DNA from: Vermamoeba vermiformis
Lineage: Eukaryota > Tubulinea > Echinamoebida
DNA length: 64,000 bases
Assembly: GCA_045837725.1 (NCBI GenBank)
Contig: JBEWZL010000306.1
Span: forward strand, 298,066-362,065
Reading direction: 5' to 3'
The position numbers were made by a program, and so were the translations under genes. The notes beneath the pieces were generated by a model. It searched no databases, was not told the DNA's origin, and saw only the letters and a program-made list of their open reading frames with translations. Positions 1 through 14,400 of this stretch are shown one piece after another; within the stretch, counting starts at the first letter, position 1; each line of letters begins with the position of its first letter.

Positions 1-702
1 ATTAATTCACTTGTTTTTTTTTTTTTTTTTTCTTCAAACCAGGCTCTAATGTCACTTTGTAATCGAACACTTCGTCAGGCACGGATGCGCTAACGTGAAC
101 TGCCATGTTCATGGTCAGACCGAACAACGATCTGTACTGCAGCCAGTGCATGAATGTAAGTTCTATATTTGGTAATTTTTTATCGGTTAATGAACGTCCT
201 ATTGGTCACACGACGATGAATGCGAATCATTATTATTTTTACCGTGGCCACATCGCTGTGACAGTTCTTCGAGTTGTTTCTTTGTTGGAGTCTCGCCAAC
301 GTATTGGCCATATGTCTTGCGAGCAAGTGAGACCCAGAAGTGATCTTGTTGCATCAGATCACGCCAATGAGTGCACGTCTGAAAAAATAAGAAATATGTC
401 AGAACAAAAATTAGTGCAATAATTTATCCATATTGACTATACGCTATTGCGTTAGTTAATACCATAATCTGCGAAAAGAATCGCTCGAGACGATTTTAAT
501 AAAAATTAATTGAGAAAATTATTTCTGTTATTGACGTTAGAAAAAACAAAGATTAATTCGAAATAATTACACGTTATTGTAAGTAATTTTATAAAATAAT
601 TACCATTGGAAAGCGAGCAATTTCAGAGATCGAGAAATACTCGAAGATCTCCATCAAAATCTCGAACGGAAGGTCATTGATGGAGAATGTGTCGCTATCC
701 AT
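1..702 (-). CDS. F-box domain protein, 3' part outside window
   Basis: Three exons can be joined in frame: 702-604, 378-243 and 162-1. The protein starts MDSDTFSINDLPFEILMEIF, a clear F-box (LPFEIL..IF.Y, then after the first intron TCTHWRDLMQQDHFW). F-box proteins act as substrate receptors of SCF ubiquitin ligases, with the F-box binding Skp1. The region after the F-box (TFMHWLQYRSLFGLTMN) matches no substrate-binding repeat I recognise. It runs into a lysine-rich tail encoded by an A/T tract at the window edge, so the gene may continue outside or an intron may begin there. The start is the first ATG before the F-box. Its neighbour, 190 bp upstream on the same strand, is an LRR gene. The F-box identity is firm; the last exon is less sure. 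Confidence 0.72.
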
Positions 703-893
703 ATCACTTTTCGCTGAAAGCTGGTGCTTCTCCGTGGCTCTCAAATAACCGCTCTATTTCAATCAGATTAGGGACATGCGATTCACAAATGATCCGCGAA
801 ATTTCGTGGAAACGATGTTTACGTACTGGAAACCGTGGCAAAGATGTTAGTTAGAAACCCAAAATCAGTTCCTATTTTCGCAGAACATACCAA

Positions 894-3517
894 TCAATCG
901 AAGATAATATCCATTCTTTTGGACTGGAGGATCAACAAATCCGGAGACTCCGAGTCACCTTGTCCATCGTCTAGTGTCACTCTCTTTACACTAGGACAAC
1001 TTTCTAAGGATTCTAATATCCGATCCGCGTTCATCCTGCGAGAGGAACCAATCAGTTTCAGACCAATAATAAAATCGCATCTGCTTACTCGTAACAACGG
1101 GACAGCTCAAGACGACTCAATTTAGGACACTCTACTGCTTCCAAGAACATCAATTCAGTGTTACGTAATATGCTTAAATACGCCAGACTCGTTGATCGCA
1201 ATGAGAGCCTTTCAGCATTGCCACCAATAATCTTCAGCTCGCGAAGTCGAGAAAACTGATCCAGAATATGTCGCATTATTTCTGCTAATGGAGCATCGCT
1301 CCATAGAGCTAACACCATCTTTTCCAAATTTGGTGCGTTATCAATCGACGGAATTTCGAAGGGTGTCGGCGAGTATACGTTCAAGTAAAACAATCTTGGC
1401 GTGCTCAGATTTAATTCGGATAACGCAGCGTTAATTACTAACAATCTGTTGTTGTAGCAAGACATTAGGCCATAATAACAGATGGTAATATCAAAAAAGT
1501 GTACCTGAGGTTTGGAGCCTCAATGCTGAGGCGTGCGCTGCAAGTTATATCCAAGCTGCGCAATGAATCCGAGATAATGTCTATAGATTGCACGTGTATT
1601 GAGGCAGTAACTGATTTTAGCCTATTCAAGGCTAACAATCGTTCGAACTCGATACAATTGACATCCAGCTCTGTATTTGAAACATCCAGCGGAGAAGTCG
1701 CTTGAACGTACGTGACTGTCAGCTCTTCAAGAGCTGTTTGATATCGAATCAGCAATGAAAATGCCTTTGGAGAAGATACGGCTATTGACAAACTCGTCAA
1801 ATGAATGCTATGACTTAACAAACTCTCGATGCACTCTGTAATTAAGCCGTTATTTATATAAACATTTTTTACCTAGAATTGTTCGCACTTACCGTCGTTC
1901 AAACGAAGATCAGTTAAATTCAGTCGTGTCAGATTAGGACATTCGAAGGACTTGGTGTATTTCAGCCCTTGTTCTGTTTTAATAAACAATGACTTGAGAT
2001 TCCGCGAAGAAAACGACTCGAAATTTATCGTCGTTCTTAGTGACAGCTATAACACCGTTAAAAATCGCCGTTTTCGAACGAATTTACGCACCTTTGTCAA
2101 AGATGTAATCGCAGTGCAGACATGCTGAATGACATCGCTGGTCACGTGAGTAGTGGACTTCAATGTTAGTGACGTCAAGCTAGTTTTGTTGTTATGGGCC
2201 AGTTGTAGTAAAATATTGTCGTTCACTGTTGTATCAACCAATGCTAATTCTTCCAGCGCGGTACGTTTGGTGACTATTTCAGCGAGTCCCTCTTCGGACA
2301 CCAGCATACAATTATACCTGGTACAAAAAGGGTCAGTTAGAGCACCTAGCGATTCGTAGCGTGACTTACAGTGAAAGTGATTTCAAACGCGTTGCGCGTT
2401 CTGCCAACTGGAAGAACATTTGATCAACAAATAACGAACTGTTGATGTACAACCGCTCAATATTTTGACACCTATCACCGAATTTATCAAAGTTCTCGGA
2501 AGTCAGCCGAACGCTCTTTTGAACTTCAAGATTTTTCAGCTTGAGACAGTGCTCGAGTAGGCTCTATATTGGTATTGTAAGTAACATCGGGGACGAATTA
2601 ACCAACAGTCTTACGTCAAATACACGATCGTCCATGAATTGCACGGACAAATCTTCTAACGCTGTCAAATTCTTGAAGGATTGAGGCCACTCTATTTGAA
2701 CTCTGAATGGGCCGTGAATTTGAAATTCAATCTTGTATTTTGAGTTAAAACTTACTTATCAATCCTAAGCGATACTAATTGATAACAGTTATCAAGTATT
2801 TTGTTCATTATGCTTTTGTCTTCAATTTTGTCGAGGTGTAACGATTTTAAGGTAGTTCCGTTGGTATTGGCAAACAAAAGCGAGTATGATGTCGGACGAA
2901 TAATACTCGCTTTCAACGTTTCGATGTTATTCAATGGATGCGTAATTCGTCGAAGCTAATAATTAACAATAAGTTGGAGCAGATCGATGGGTATGAGTTA
3001 GGCTAACAAACCTGTGAGCATTTAGAAATGTCCAAATATTTTATTTGCGTGCACGACGATATTATGGTTGCTAGCATATCGTCATCTACATTAGTACTGC
3101 AGAAAATTGATTAAAAAATTGCAAAATATTTCAAATAATTTGTTACCTCTTAAGATCGAGAAATTCGATTGCCTTGCATGTTGCTATTGCCTTTGCGTGC
3201 TCAAGTGACAAATTAGAAAAATTGGTGATTGCTAGATGCGTCAAAGTTGCGTTGAGGCTCGCAAAAAGTTCTGTAAAGGAAGCAAGCGACTGACGTTGTA
3301 TATAATACGTTAAATCGATTTTTTTGATATCAGCGTCGAGGAATAAGGCCAAATTAATGTCTTTATCCAGGATCTCCTCCTTCGTCAATAATTTATGGAG
3401 CAGCTTTTCTTTCAATTCAGAAGGGATAGGCAAAGATGAATAACACTCGATTTTATCTGCTATTTTTTCAAGACAGACAGATAAAAGTGTCCATTGTTTT
3501 GTGGTTGTGTTGCTCAT
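894..3517 (-). CDS. Leucine-rich-repeat protein (RNI-like)
   Basis: About nine short exons join in frame on the minus strand: the first is 3517-3147, then 3096-3012 and 2955-2756, and the last ends with a TGA at 894. The N-terminus (MSNTTTKQWTLLSVCLEKIA, then LPIPSELKEKLLHKLL) resembles the short helical cap found before ribonuclease-inhibitor-like LRRs, and may be a degenerate F-box or cullin-adaptor box. The rest is irregular LRRs: LTHLAITNF, IKYLDISKC, LKSLHLDKI, LTSLTLKST, LTRLNLTDLRLND, LRSLDITCS, LSRLELSRC. Such proteins bind other proteins, often as ubiquitin-ligase receptors. All introns are small (about 50-90 bp) and one lies between nearly every one or two repeats. LRR identity is strong; partner and role are unknown. 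Confidence 0.75.
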
Positions 3518-3745
3518 CAGTGAGTTGAGTACGAAAAAAATCGTCCGAGACTAGGCAAACGTGCCTACCTTAACAGGTGTTCAACGACCTAAACACCTCA
3601 CTACGTTGTCGCGAGGTCAGTGGGAACAGCAAGGTTGAGGAAACTGGATCGGAATCAGGATCAAACAATTAAACCCCGTCAAGTATTTCAGCAATATTGT
3701 TTATAGAAAAATACTGGAGATAATTAATACATTAGCACCATTGAC

Positions 3746-4900
3746 TTAGAAGCTAAGCATGTCCAAAGAGCGCTTGCCGTTCTGATCGCATTGCTTGTTT
3801 TGGAGATCGCAAGTGTAACCGTTAGGGCAGCAAGATTGCTTGTCGCTGCAGCAGACGGCATTGGGGTAGGGGCAGCAGCCGTATGAGCCTGATTGCAATT
3901 GGCAGCAAGTGGAGCCGCTGTTGCATTCGCTACCGTCAGGGCAGTTCACGTCACGACCCTGCACCAAAATGTTAGATGTGATCTAAGATGTTCAGATCTA
4001 ACAAGTAATTTGTGACCCATATGGCGTAGTTATATTTGCCAAATTGGTAATTGATTTGCTATCGAGGGTTACGGAATTCAGATCCGGGTATGACACATAC
4101 TTGGACTTGAACCAATGACAAAGCCTTGCCCTTGCGAGCGGATTGAACGCATTGCTTGTTGGTAAGGTCGCAAGTGTAGCCGTTAGGGCAGCAAGATTGC
4201 TTGTCACTGCAGCACACAGCGTTGGCGTACGGGCAGCAACCGTACTCACCGGATTGCAATTGGCAGCAAGTGTCAGCTGGAATTAAAGCATTAGATCTTT
4301 GAATATTGCTATTTGCACGTGTAATATAGCGATGATGGAGGAGAGGGATCAACTTACTGCTAGGGCAAGAGCTGCCATCAGCACAGCTGACATCTCGGGC
4401 CTATAATGAAAAATAAATAACTGAACGATGCAACGTGCTTGTTAATGCGTGTTCCACGATTATTCTAATTTTTATAGTGCAGCTAAATTTTTCGTGCGAA
4501 AGTTCTCGATCAAGTTTGAAGAAGAGACATACTTCCAATTGAATTTCCTCTTTAGCTTGAGTATCCTCAGCTTTTTGAATGCATTGGCTCTTTTGAACAT
4601 CACAAGTATAGCCGTTAGGGCAGCAAGAAGAGTGATCACTGAAATTTGTTAATAATTTTCGTATTTTTCAAAGCAATTTAATTTACCTGCAGCAAACAGC
4701 TTGAGGGTAAGGGCAGCAACCATATTGACCATCGGCGAGTTCGCAGCCTATTTTATAAATACTTTAACGACCGCCGAAGATTTTTTTGATCAAATCCTCT
4801 TACAAGTTTGATCGCTCTCGCAGGTACCAGCAGGACAACTGTCAGCAGTAACAATGGTAAAGACGGCAAGAGCCGCAACTAAAAAGAAGACAAACTTCAT
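3746..4900 (-). CDS. grn: Granulin precursor with three granulin modules
   Basis: The start at 4900 gives a signal peptide ([19 protein letters not shown]) followed by [14 protein letters not shown]. Across several small introns three granulin/epithelin modules follow, each with the family's paired-cysteine pattern: [12 protein letters not shown]...[11 protein letters not shown], then [12 protein letters not shown]...[10 protein letters not shown], then [12 protein letters not shown]...[10 protein letters not shown]. The protein ends RSLDMLSF before the TAA at 3746. Granulins are secreted or lysosomal peptides released by proteolysis; the basic linkers ([18 protein letters not shown]) could be cleavage sites. 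Modules two and three are nearly identical in protein and DNA, which points to recent duplication inside the gene. The total is a little over 200 residues. The symbol follows amoebal usage for single granulin genes. Confidence 0.88.
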
Positions 4901-5494
4901 TGTGTTCGTGTTGATTGTTGGATCGTAAAAAATGCTTGCGCACAGCACAACAAGAGAACCTGTTTCGGCCCGCCACTGGGGCCGCCGCGGTTCACCACGA
5001 GTTAATCACAATTATTCATGAAAGTTATTTCAGACCATCTCCTTCCTGAAATTCAGTGGCCGTTGCGTGGATGTTCTGTTAGCAGATTTATTAATTGCAT
5101 TACTATTACGCGTAGATTGCTGCTATAATTACGTAAATAATATCATGCTTTTACCGTACCATGGCTAGGTATTTTTATCAAGAAAATGGAAGATATTCGG
5201 ATGTGCTGGTACGTACTGCTCTCAATGACCACGGCGCTCATCAGCAAACGTACTACATTATTTGTATTCAGTATGACATGCTTAGCACTCGGCAGAAGAT
5301 TGAAGCAAAGAGACCCCTGGACTTTAGTGTCAAGCTGATCAGCGTGCTAATACGTGTGCTGTCGTATGCTTGTATTAACATACGCTCAACGTTATCTTTC
5401 TTGATGCGCGTCAATCAATCAATCAGCACTTGATTTAATTGATGTTGGCGTTTTTCCCATCAGTTCCCACACTTTCTAAACAAGGCGAAAACAA
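4901..5494. other. Divergent intergenic region between granulin and the giant membrane protein gene
   Basis: This region of about 590 bp separates two outward-facing genes and should hold both promoters. A GC-rich patch (about 4965-5000, CCGCCACTGGGGCCGCCGCGG) stands out from the AT-rich surroundings. A 90-codon open frame at 5161-5433 has no recognisable domain or signal peptide and lies upstream of a better start. I see no confident gene. Confidence 0.5.
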
Positions 5495-8400
5495 ATGCGG
5501 CCCCTCTTCGTGCCCATTCTATTATACTTCGCCTTGTTACTCGCGCACCATGCAAATGGCGTTGCAATATGCGACCACGTCAAAAATATTGGTAAGTGAA
5601 AGATTATTCAATTCGCTTGCCAGTTAGAACTGCTGTTCCTTGATTCAATCCCGTAATAATATGACACATATAAATAGGTATTATTGGTAGTATCGATGGC
5701 TTTGGTGCAGCGTTTTCAAACGTGACTTGGCTTTCATCTGCGTGCCAAGCGACATCCGATTTTAATTCGGGATGGATAAACGTCCCTGCGCAATATCCAC
5801 TTGTCACAAAATCATCAGAACTCACAATTAATGAATTGTTGGTGCGCAGATCTTTGAAGACACGAACGGATGCCAATAGTAATGCAGTCATTAACATCAC
5901 GATAGAATTTCGCGTGACAACCAGTGGAGATAATGGCCTTAATTCAAAATCTCACGGATTCATAACAAAATCCCTCGCAGGTGCGGATTTGAATTTTTGA
6001 ATTGTTCTGATTAATGACGGTTATTTTCAGGCATTCCCGTAAACGCAATTTCTTTTCAACCAATATCATGGCGTGGAATACTTTATTCCTCGTGTCAAGA
6101 AAACGACTTAGATTGCACACACGTTGTGGATCAGGATCTTTTTGATGGCAATCAACCTTCAATTCTTCAACCCTCGACGCCCAGTGATTATCAATTCGAT
6201 ATTATTAAACTCGTGCGAGAGCGTATTTCTGACGTTAACCTACTGCTGGGACCTCTTGATGCAGCTCCTTCAGCAATGCATGGTTCGGTCCGCGGATGCT
6301 TCATGCCCAAAAAGAATCCGATGATTGCATCAGTAATATATGGTACAGACAATGCTTTAGGTAAGTCTCAGACTTTATTCTCAGGAAAAAACCTCGTCTC
6401 ATTTTCTTTTGTTTTGTGTAGGCAGATCGGCGTCAGCTTCATTTCGAGATTCGTGCCAAGGAACTGAGTGCGGCTCAATATTAGTATCTAGCATTCAAGA
6501 CTTATTGAGCGAGGCTTCACAAGGCAAATGCCCTTCACTGAACAACATTCAAGAGTCGATCAGCTCTTCAGTGGATGCGGAAATAGCCATCGATAGTAGC
6601 AACAGTTCTATCCACGTGCGAAATTTGTTCGCACAGACAAGGGCTGTAGTTAGCTGCGGCGACTTGTTCTTTGGCATCGAAGTAACTGCTAGAGGCTCGT
6701 ACCAGTCACCGTGGCCCGTGGACATCTTTTTGGCCGACACGAAGGCAATGGTAGCAATGATCAAAGCCATCAAGCTCAATTTAAACGGAAACATCTATGG
6801 CGCTGTCCAAGTCGACAATCAACTCTTCACAGTCGTGTCTGGTGATTTATTTTCGATTGGTCGCGGTGGTGCTTTGATACCCGACCGTGCCATCGATTCT
6901 ACCGTGATCCAATCAGCCCTAACTCAAATCAAGCAAAAGATTTCAACTGAAGTCGACTTGGTGAACGATTTCATCGACGATTTGTTGCGAATGGGCGACA
7001 TCACCGCACTAATTAACCGCTACAAGAGCACGGTAGCAGCACCTCGCTTGGTAGATTTCTTCCAGTGGCTGTTCAGGAACGAGCCCAGAGTCACTATTGT
7101 AGTCAGTGCTGATGGCAGTGAAATCACGCTCCTGTTTTCCATTGGTGAAAAGCTCAAGATTCCGTTCGACCATAACTTCATCACCGCTGCTAACGAGAAG
7201 TTTGATACTTTCGGTTCCGACATTCGATCGCAAAGTGTGGCTGCAAACGCCTTTGTCATACCTTCAATATCAGAGACAGATGCTGCTACACTCAACTGTC
7301 TTCTGCAAGCCTCGGTAACTCTTCAATTACTTGACAACTCCACAAACGTACTGCGTGTCATCAACAGCACGATTGACTTCACTGGTGCTATTGACATTCG
7401 TGCCAAGTTCAGTACCTTGCTGCCTGGAATGTTCTCTTCGGCGAGCTTCATGCAGCTAATCGGTGGAGAGCCTTATATAGTAGCTGAGATTGGAGGTGGA
7501 TTGAGCAGCGTCATTGGTTCACACGCAATTCACTTCAACGAGCTGTTCTTGGATTTGCCTTTCAACAACTCCAGAAACCTCATTTCGGCTGTCGAGAACA
7601 TATTGGGAAAACTGGCGGAGAACCCTTGGACCATGAGCGCGCTTCAACCATTCACGACCAACTTTGGGTCAATTATGCCGAACACGAACTTTTACAACGG
7701 TCTATCGTGGCTTGCTTCCTTAGTTAAGGACCCAGAGGCAACTACAGTATCGGTGGCTCGCAAATGGATATCCCAAATTCAACAAATAACCGACAAAGTA
7801 TCGAACCTGATTGTCTTCCCCAAAATTGAACCAGGCAGCAACCTGATGAAGCTGTCACTTCAAGTTCACGAACTAGCGAGCCTTTCAATCCCAAGCGATC
7901 GAACGCAATGGAAGTCACTTGGTACCGCGAGATTGTCTGTTCCAACACTTGTAAAGAAGACACTGGAGTCAGTAATGAACTTCGAGAACGTCGAATCTAG
8001 CTCGCTCAACGTGGGTGCCAAAGCATTTAGCAAGCTCAGTAACTGGGTCGTGCCCTTGAGACATCAGATGATCTCTGGTATTGCCACCGAGAGTTCGATC
8101 TCCGTTGACATCAATCTGCCAAGCTTCACGAATATCAACTTGCACCTCAATCTCTTGCCTGGCCGAGGTGAAAAGAACATTCTCGTAGACATTTTTGGCG
8201 ACAAATTGTTGGACACTGAACGCTATCCCGAATTCAAGCTATTGACGAACAACACGATTACCATCGACCCGTCCAACGTCTTGTCTTCAATCAAAGACGG
8301 TCTCATGCAGTTCGTTCCCTTGCTATATTCAGGTGCGCTCAACTTCCCGATTCCTCCGATGAAGGAGTCGTTGGGCTCGATGTACAGTGGTGTGAGTGGC

Positions 8401-11400
8401 CTGATCGAGGACGAAATCGTGCCTTGGTTGCTCTCAGCAATTGAAGACGATAATCTCTTCACGATTGAAGTGTGCATCAATGCACCTCAAGACTTGTCCT
8501 TTAACTTCACCATCAACGGCGTCAATCTTGAGCTTTGTCCATTTGACTTCACGAGCTTCAGCTCGCTACAAGACCTGAACACGGCGCTCACTCAAAATAT
8601 CAAGAATTGTCGTTTGGACACCTTTATCATCCCAAAAATAACAAAGCAAATCAACGAAACGTGCGGTGAAATCAGTATGATGGCTGCCGTACGTGGTGCC
8701 ATCAGAAGCCTTCAAGGTCTAATAGCAGGCGAGCACCAAGTCCAATTCAACGCACCGCAAGCACCTTCGTTTGGCAGTTGGAAAGACTTGCTTTTTGTCC
8801 TCAGAACTGTTCTCAAGGCTCCGTGGCTAAGCATCGAAGAGACAACCGTACCTCTTGCAGAAGTTCAAGGACTGCTCCCTGTGACATTCCAAAAGGTCTT
8901 CAACGACTCCAAACCAGCTGTTTTTGTAGACGTCAGCATACCGCTCGGCAACAAGGAGAATGTCCTTGCCTCATTAGCTCCGACTTTAATCTCAGAAGAC
9001 GGAGCGCTGGCCTTGAACATGCCCGACAAACTCCACATCACGGCGGAGTTAACTTCAGCAATCCGCTGTCACCTTGGTGTTGTTTTCAACGTTCCTGGCA
9101 CCAACGACATCTCGGCCTTCTCAGATCTTCAAGGAGAAGATGGCGTCACTCTACAATCAGTCATTGAAGCAGGCAACAATACATTTGACTTGCGCGTTCA
9201 AGCTCAGTACAGATCGATCAGTAGTCAATACTTGATGGAGTATTCGAACACCATTGTGTTGACGCCTGGAGTTACCTTTGAAGAAAGTGTTACTCATGAC
9301 ATTCTCAGCCAAGTCAACGACACAATCAGAGACTTGCTTAACATTACTGTTGAACCGAGCAATGAAATGTTGGGTCTCACAGCTCAAATTCGTGTTGCCG
9401 TTGTTCGCAAGCAAGTGGATGAAGAGACGTGGATCTTGCCCGTTGAACTCTCAATTAGCAACTCAAGAGTACCTGGCCTGTCAAACTTTGTCAATCACCC
9501 ATCGAGCGCTCATGTAATCGTCTCTGGCTTGTCTGTGAATGGTTCACTGAATGCTGCAGCGTCCTTTGATACCAAAGTGCACGGTGTATTAGGCATTCTT
9601 AACTTGCGAGACTCAGACATTGAAGGCAATGTCTCAGCGTCTGTTGGCGTGGCACAAATGCACCCGTATACAACATTGTCTGCCGTTGGCTCGGCCTTGG
9701 TCAACAACGAGCTGTTTGATCGTATACTTCAAGCTGACGTGCAACTTCACTCCAACATGAGCATCTTTGGCTACAGTTTATCCGAGATTGAGAACTTGAA
9801 TCTCTCTGAGCTACCGACGATTGGCTTCTTAGTAGATCAAGCCATCTCATTTGCCAACACGACAGTTCTTAGCCACATCAACCAGGAGCTGTCAAAGTGG
9901 CGCACTCATGTTATGACTGCTCGTGAAGACGTCAAACAAGCGTTCGAGTCTCTTTCCCGATTGAATCAAGACTCACTCTGCGATTGGACAAGCAAGATCT
10001 ACGACGCTGCGGAAACAATGGGCGACAAAACTTTAACATTGCCATTTACTTCGGCAAGTCTGGAAGACGTAATCACACCCGGCCTCTTGGAAGTAATATC
10101 GAAGCTCAAGACCGTAGTTTGTGAAGCTAAGACTGGTCTGACCATGCAGCAATTCTGCGATGCAATGAACCGACTTTGGAACCAAGAGATTTGCCGCAAT
10201 GCAGTCTTGACCTATTCGTCATTCAAGTTCGAGCTTGAATTGGAGCGTTATAACCGCGAGTTCACCTCATCGGTCAGCGTTGATGTTGGCAAGATCTTTG
10301 GCAGCAAACACGCAGCTATGACGGGTGCTACTGCCCTAACTGTGCTTGGAAACTTCAGCTTCTATCTTCCTTTGGAGGCTCTGTTTTCATCAGAAGGCGT
10401 TTCCCTGCGCATTGGAGACGACTACCATTTTGAAGTCGATGTTGCCGTAGACGGATTCGGAACCGCTCGTGCCTACATCGGACCTTTAGCTCTCACACTC
10501 GCTGACCTCCGTGCCTACATCGGATCGCCAGCAAAGCTCGTAGCTCAAAAGGGTTCCCTTGCATTGAGCGGAGAAGCTGCCTTCTCGGCCGTTGTCAATC
10601 TTCCTAATTCTCAGTGTCGATTGAGCATTGCAGTGCCCGACATCAGTCGCCCCTTCTCAGACCCCAGCACTATCATCACTGAATGCCGCGATGGCTTCTT
10701 AAAACTCCTCGAAGACGCTCTTCAGAGCAGTCCTTTGATCAACTATTTCAGCTCTCCCTCTCGCTTATTAGCTCAAATGGAGGAAGGTCTGGATCAGATG
10801 TTGGACTCCATCTTTACGACCACAGGATCGCTCAACTATCCGCTCATTGGTCGCTTATTTGAAGAACTAATTAGAAGTGATGTCCTGTCGTTAGTTGGAT
10901 CAGGAGAAGGTCAAGAAATCATTCGAAGATTGGCTAATATGACAAGCACAATCTTGCAGTCAGACCTTAATCCTGCCGTGATCGATCAAGTCACACTGCA
11001 AGGCTTTACGGAGATCTTGTGCCTTGTCTACAAGCCTAAACACTGCCCGACCCCTCCCCAACTCGGTGCTGGTCTTGAGCTCCGTTGGCCTCTTCAGCTC
11101 GCTCGTTCAGTGAGCAAACCAATTGCCGGCATCAATTTTGGCTTAGGCGCACATGGATTTGCTGCGCTGACACTCGAATGCTCTGCACAGCTTCAAGTCA
11201 CTTTTGACGTGAACTTCACTTTGATCTACAGCTCGTCACACGGCATCCAAGTGCTCATCAACAACGATCAAATTCTCATCTCTGCCAATGCCAACCTTGA
11301 TCTGTCCGCGTGTCACTTGAAGGGCAAAATTGGTTTCCTGGGTGCTGACCTTGGAACAGATGGCAACAGTGGCGTTCGAGCTTCATTCACGATCACAAAC

Positions 11401-14400
11401 ACTGGTGGCAGTCTGCGTCCAGATCTCAACTTTGCCGCTGAAATCACCGGTGCACTTGAGCTTGGTCTTGCAGGGTCCCTGAAGTCTGGCCAAAGCGGAG
11501 TTCAAAATGCAGTGCCTCATTGGCAAGCACGAGCACGATTCTATTGGCCATACTCACTGGAGTCCAACACGGTCCTCCCACCTGTGTTCACGTTGACCGA
11601 GCTCAACATGTGCACTGGCACAGTCCTCGCTGATATGGTCCGAGAAATCATTTCTGCTGCGGATCCGATCTTCAAGCCTTTCAACAACGTTCTTGGTCGC
11701 GATGGAATTCTCTTGAGACGAATTGAACCCACAAGATACATCTTTGGCAGACCTCTGACACTTGTTGAACTTCTCCGCATTGTCGCGCGAGAGTTTTGCA
11801 GTAGTTGCGCTTTTGATGGAGTATTTGAATGCATTGAAGCGTTCTTGTCCATCAACGAGGTCTTCCAATCCGTGCAAAGATTCAAAGATTTGGGAGTGAA
11901 CGGCTGTCAGGTCACGCAAGCCGTACAAAGCTTCAACCTCAACTTCCAATCGCCAAAGCTTGACCCAGAGTTGTTCGGTCCATTGCCAGATGGTTCTCTC
12001 TTTGCACTGGACCCGTCCAAATTGCCTCTTGACATTAACGAGATTCGCCAATCCTACAGTCGAATCACCGTTGAAGGCAAGTTCGGTGTCCGCTTCCCAT
12101 TGGTCCAGAACATCCCGCAGAAGGTCATCAGCCTCTTGCTTGGCCAAGATATTCGTCTGGTAGAATTTGTCATTCCTCCCATGACTATTGCTGCTGGAGT
12201 TAATTGGCCTATTCCCGTGTGGCCCGTACCACTTGTCACGCTCAACATTGGAATCAGCGCTTCAATTCGTCTAGACATTAATCGCGTCATATTCACATCG
12301 AAGGGAATAAGACACTTGATCGAGACTGGCTCGCCTGGCTCACTCATTAGCTCACTAGCAATTCCAACAGTTCGAGATGATGGCTCACCCCTCTGGCAAC
12401 TTCAAGGCTCTGTCAGACTCACAGGTGGCGTGACAGTTAGCATCTTTGTAGTCAAAGGCTCTGCTTATGTCTTCCTTCAATTCGACGCAATGGCGCGCAT
12501 TCCAGACCTTCACAGAGGATTTGTTGCATTTGACGAACTCGCATCTGCCTTCAAACTCGGTGGTTTAGGCGTGCTCCAGCGACGCCTGCAGTTGGCTGCC
12601 GGCTTTGGCTTGAGACTTCAAGCATGCATCCCACTCGTCTTCAAGACCGTTTGCCGTAACATCGTTAGAATCGAGCGTAGTGCAATTATTTGGGCAGCGG
12701 AATCTTCCGAATCACGTATCAACCCGCGCTTCACGGACAACGCTGGATCTCTCAATTTGGACGCAATTGAACCGAACTCTAAGGTTGTGGTGTATGACAA
12801 TCTCCTTGAAAGCACGCGCAGAACGACTCTCATTCCTGCTGATAACACGTCAAGATCTGTTGACACCAGCGCAGCCAATCCTGTCATGTACAGTGGCAGT
12901 CCAAGAGCGCTCGAAATGGAAGTTCGATACGTTAGGCAACTCGTGCACTTGCCTCAAAACGCCTTTTTGAGATTTGTTCAATCAGCCAACAACGATGCCC
13001 GACGATTTATCGTTCGTCCAAACGGCATTTCTTCTGACAGTAGCAGCATGGGTGTTGCCATCAACGAAGGCTGTTCTAAGCTACTTATGGAATCCCCCAA
13101 GGCCTTTTCGACCGTGTCGTTCTCTGGTCTCCCGTGCAGCACACAAGTCAAGTCGTTGTCAACAGTCAATGTTGCACTTGATGGAGACGTCAGTCAATAC
13201 CAATCAAGATCGCTCGTTATTGAAGACGGAGCCAGAGATATTACGTCTAGAATTCAAGACACTGTGTATGAATTCTCAGCTTCAAGCATCAAGACAGTTA
13301 ATGGCTTGGATTTGACATTTGCAACCGACGGATCGGTGCCTTCTATCACAGCGTTCGGTCACTTCACAATGAACTCTACTTTCTTCATCAAAGATTCGCC
13401 TCCAAATAGATCCCTGACGGTTGTCGGTGGCTCAGGCAACAATATTTTTGACATTCCAGACGTATCAACCCTGCGCGGATTAGTCACGCTTCGTGGCGGA
13501 ACTTCACACGTCAATTACTTGGACCTCGATATCTTAGCCTCGACTGCTGGCCTCAACGTTGTTACTGGCCCTTCGTCGTTAGTCTATCAACAAGAAAACA
13601 CCATCTTATGGGAGAATATCAAGAGTCGCAAGTTCAACATCGATGCCAAGGCTGGAACTTCAACGAGTTTCACGTTGTTGCGAACGGAGGACCATTCAAC
13701 TGTAGAGGTCGTTGCCAAGGCTGAAGCAGGCAGTGACGTTTCTCAATACATTACTGGCTGCAGTGGCTCATCTGAGCTCCGCGTTCAACTCGAAAATGAT
13801 GGCAATCACGTTGTTTACATTGGCAATAGCGACGAGATTAGCGACTTCGCTTGCACTTTGCGAATCACAGGAGGCAACGGACCGACTCAAGTTGACACTG
13901 TTGTCATTCAAGCCTCTGATGACAAGCGCCACTTGCAATGGACGGTCAATAGAGAGCGACTCGTAGTGTTCGACGCCACCTCTTCAACGCGAAACTACTT
14001 CATCATGTTCTTCTCATCAATTGAACGCGTTGTGATTAACGCGAACAATAGAACTTCAGCGATCAACTTTGTTGAAGGCACGTCAGGCACGGAGTTTGTT
14101 CTTAATTTCCCCGAATCAGTTGAAGAGACTGCCAAGACCTGGATCTGCACCACAACAGACGCTATCTTCATCAAGGGCTCTACAAATCTTTGGATCGGTC
14201 CGAACACCGAGACCTGTGGCATTGTTTACACGCCAGATACTCGTTGGGACACTGCTCTGTCTCACATTGACGGATTACTGGCCATCGACGCTACGACTGG
14301 CCCTGTGAATGTCTTTTTATCGCACCAAGGTTCCAGCACTGTACCACAGCGCTATTCAATGACTGACAGTTGCTTGACGGAGTTGAATGGCAACTTTAAC

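Noticed and set aside
5161-5433. 90-codon open frame upstream of the giant gene
   Set aside because: No domain, no signal peptide, and the start at 5495 gives a clear signal peptide with good splice continuity.
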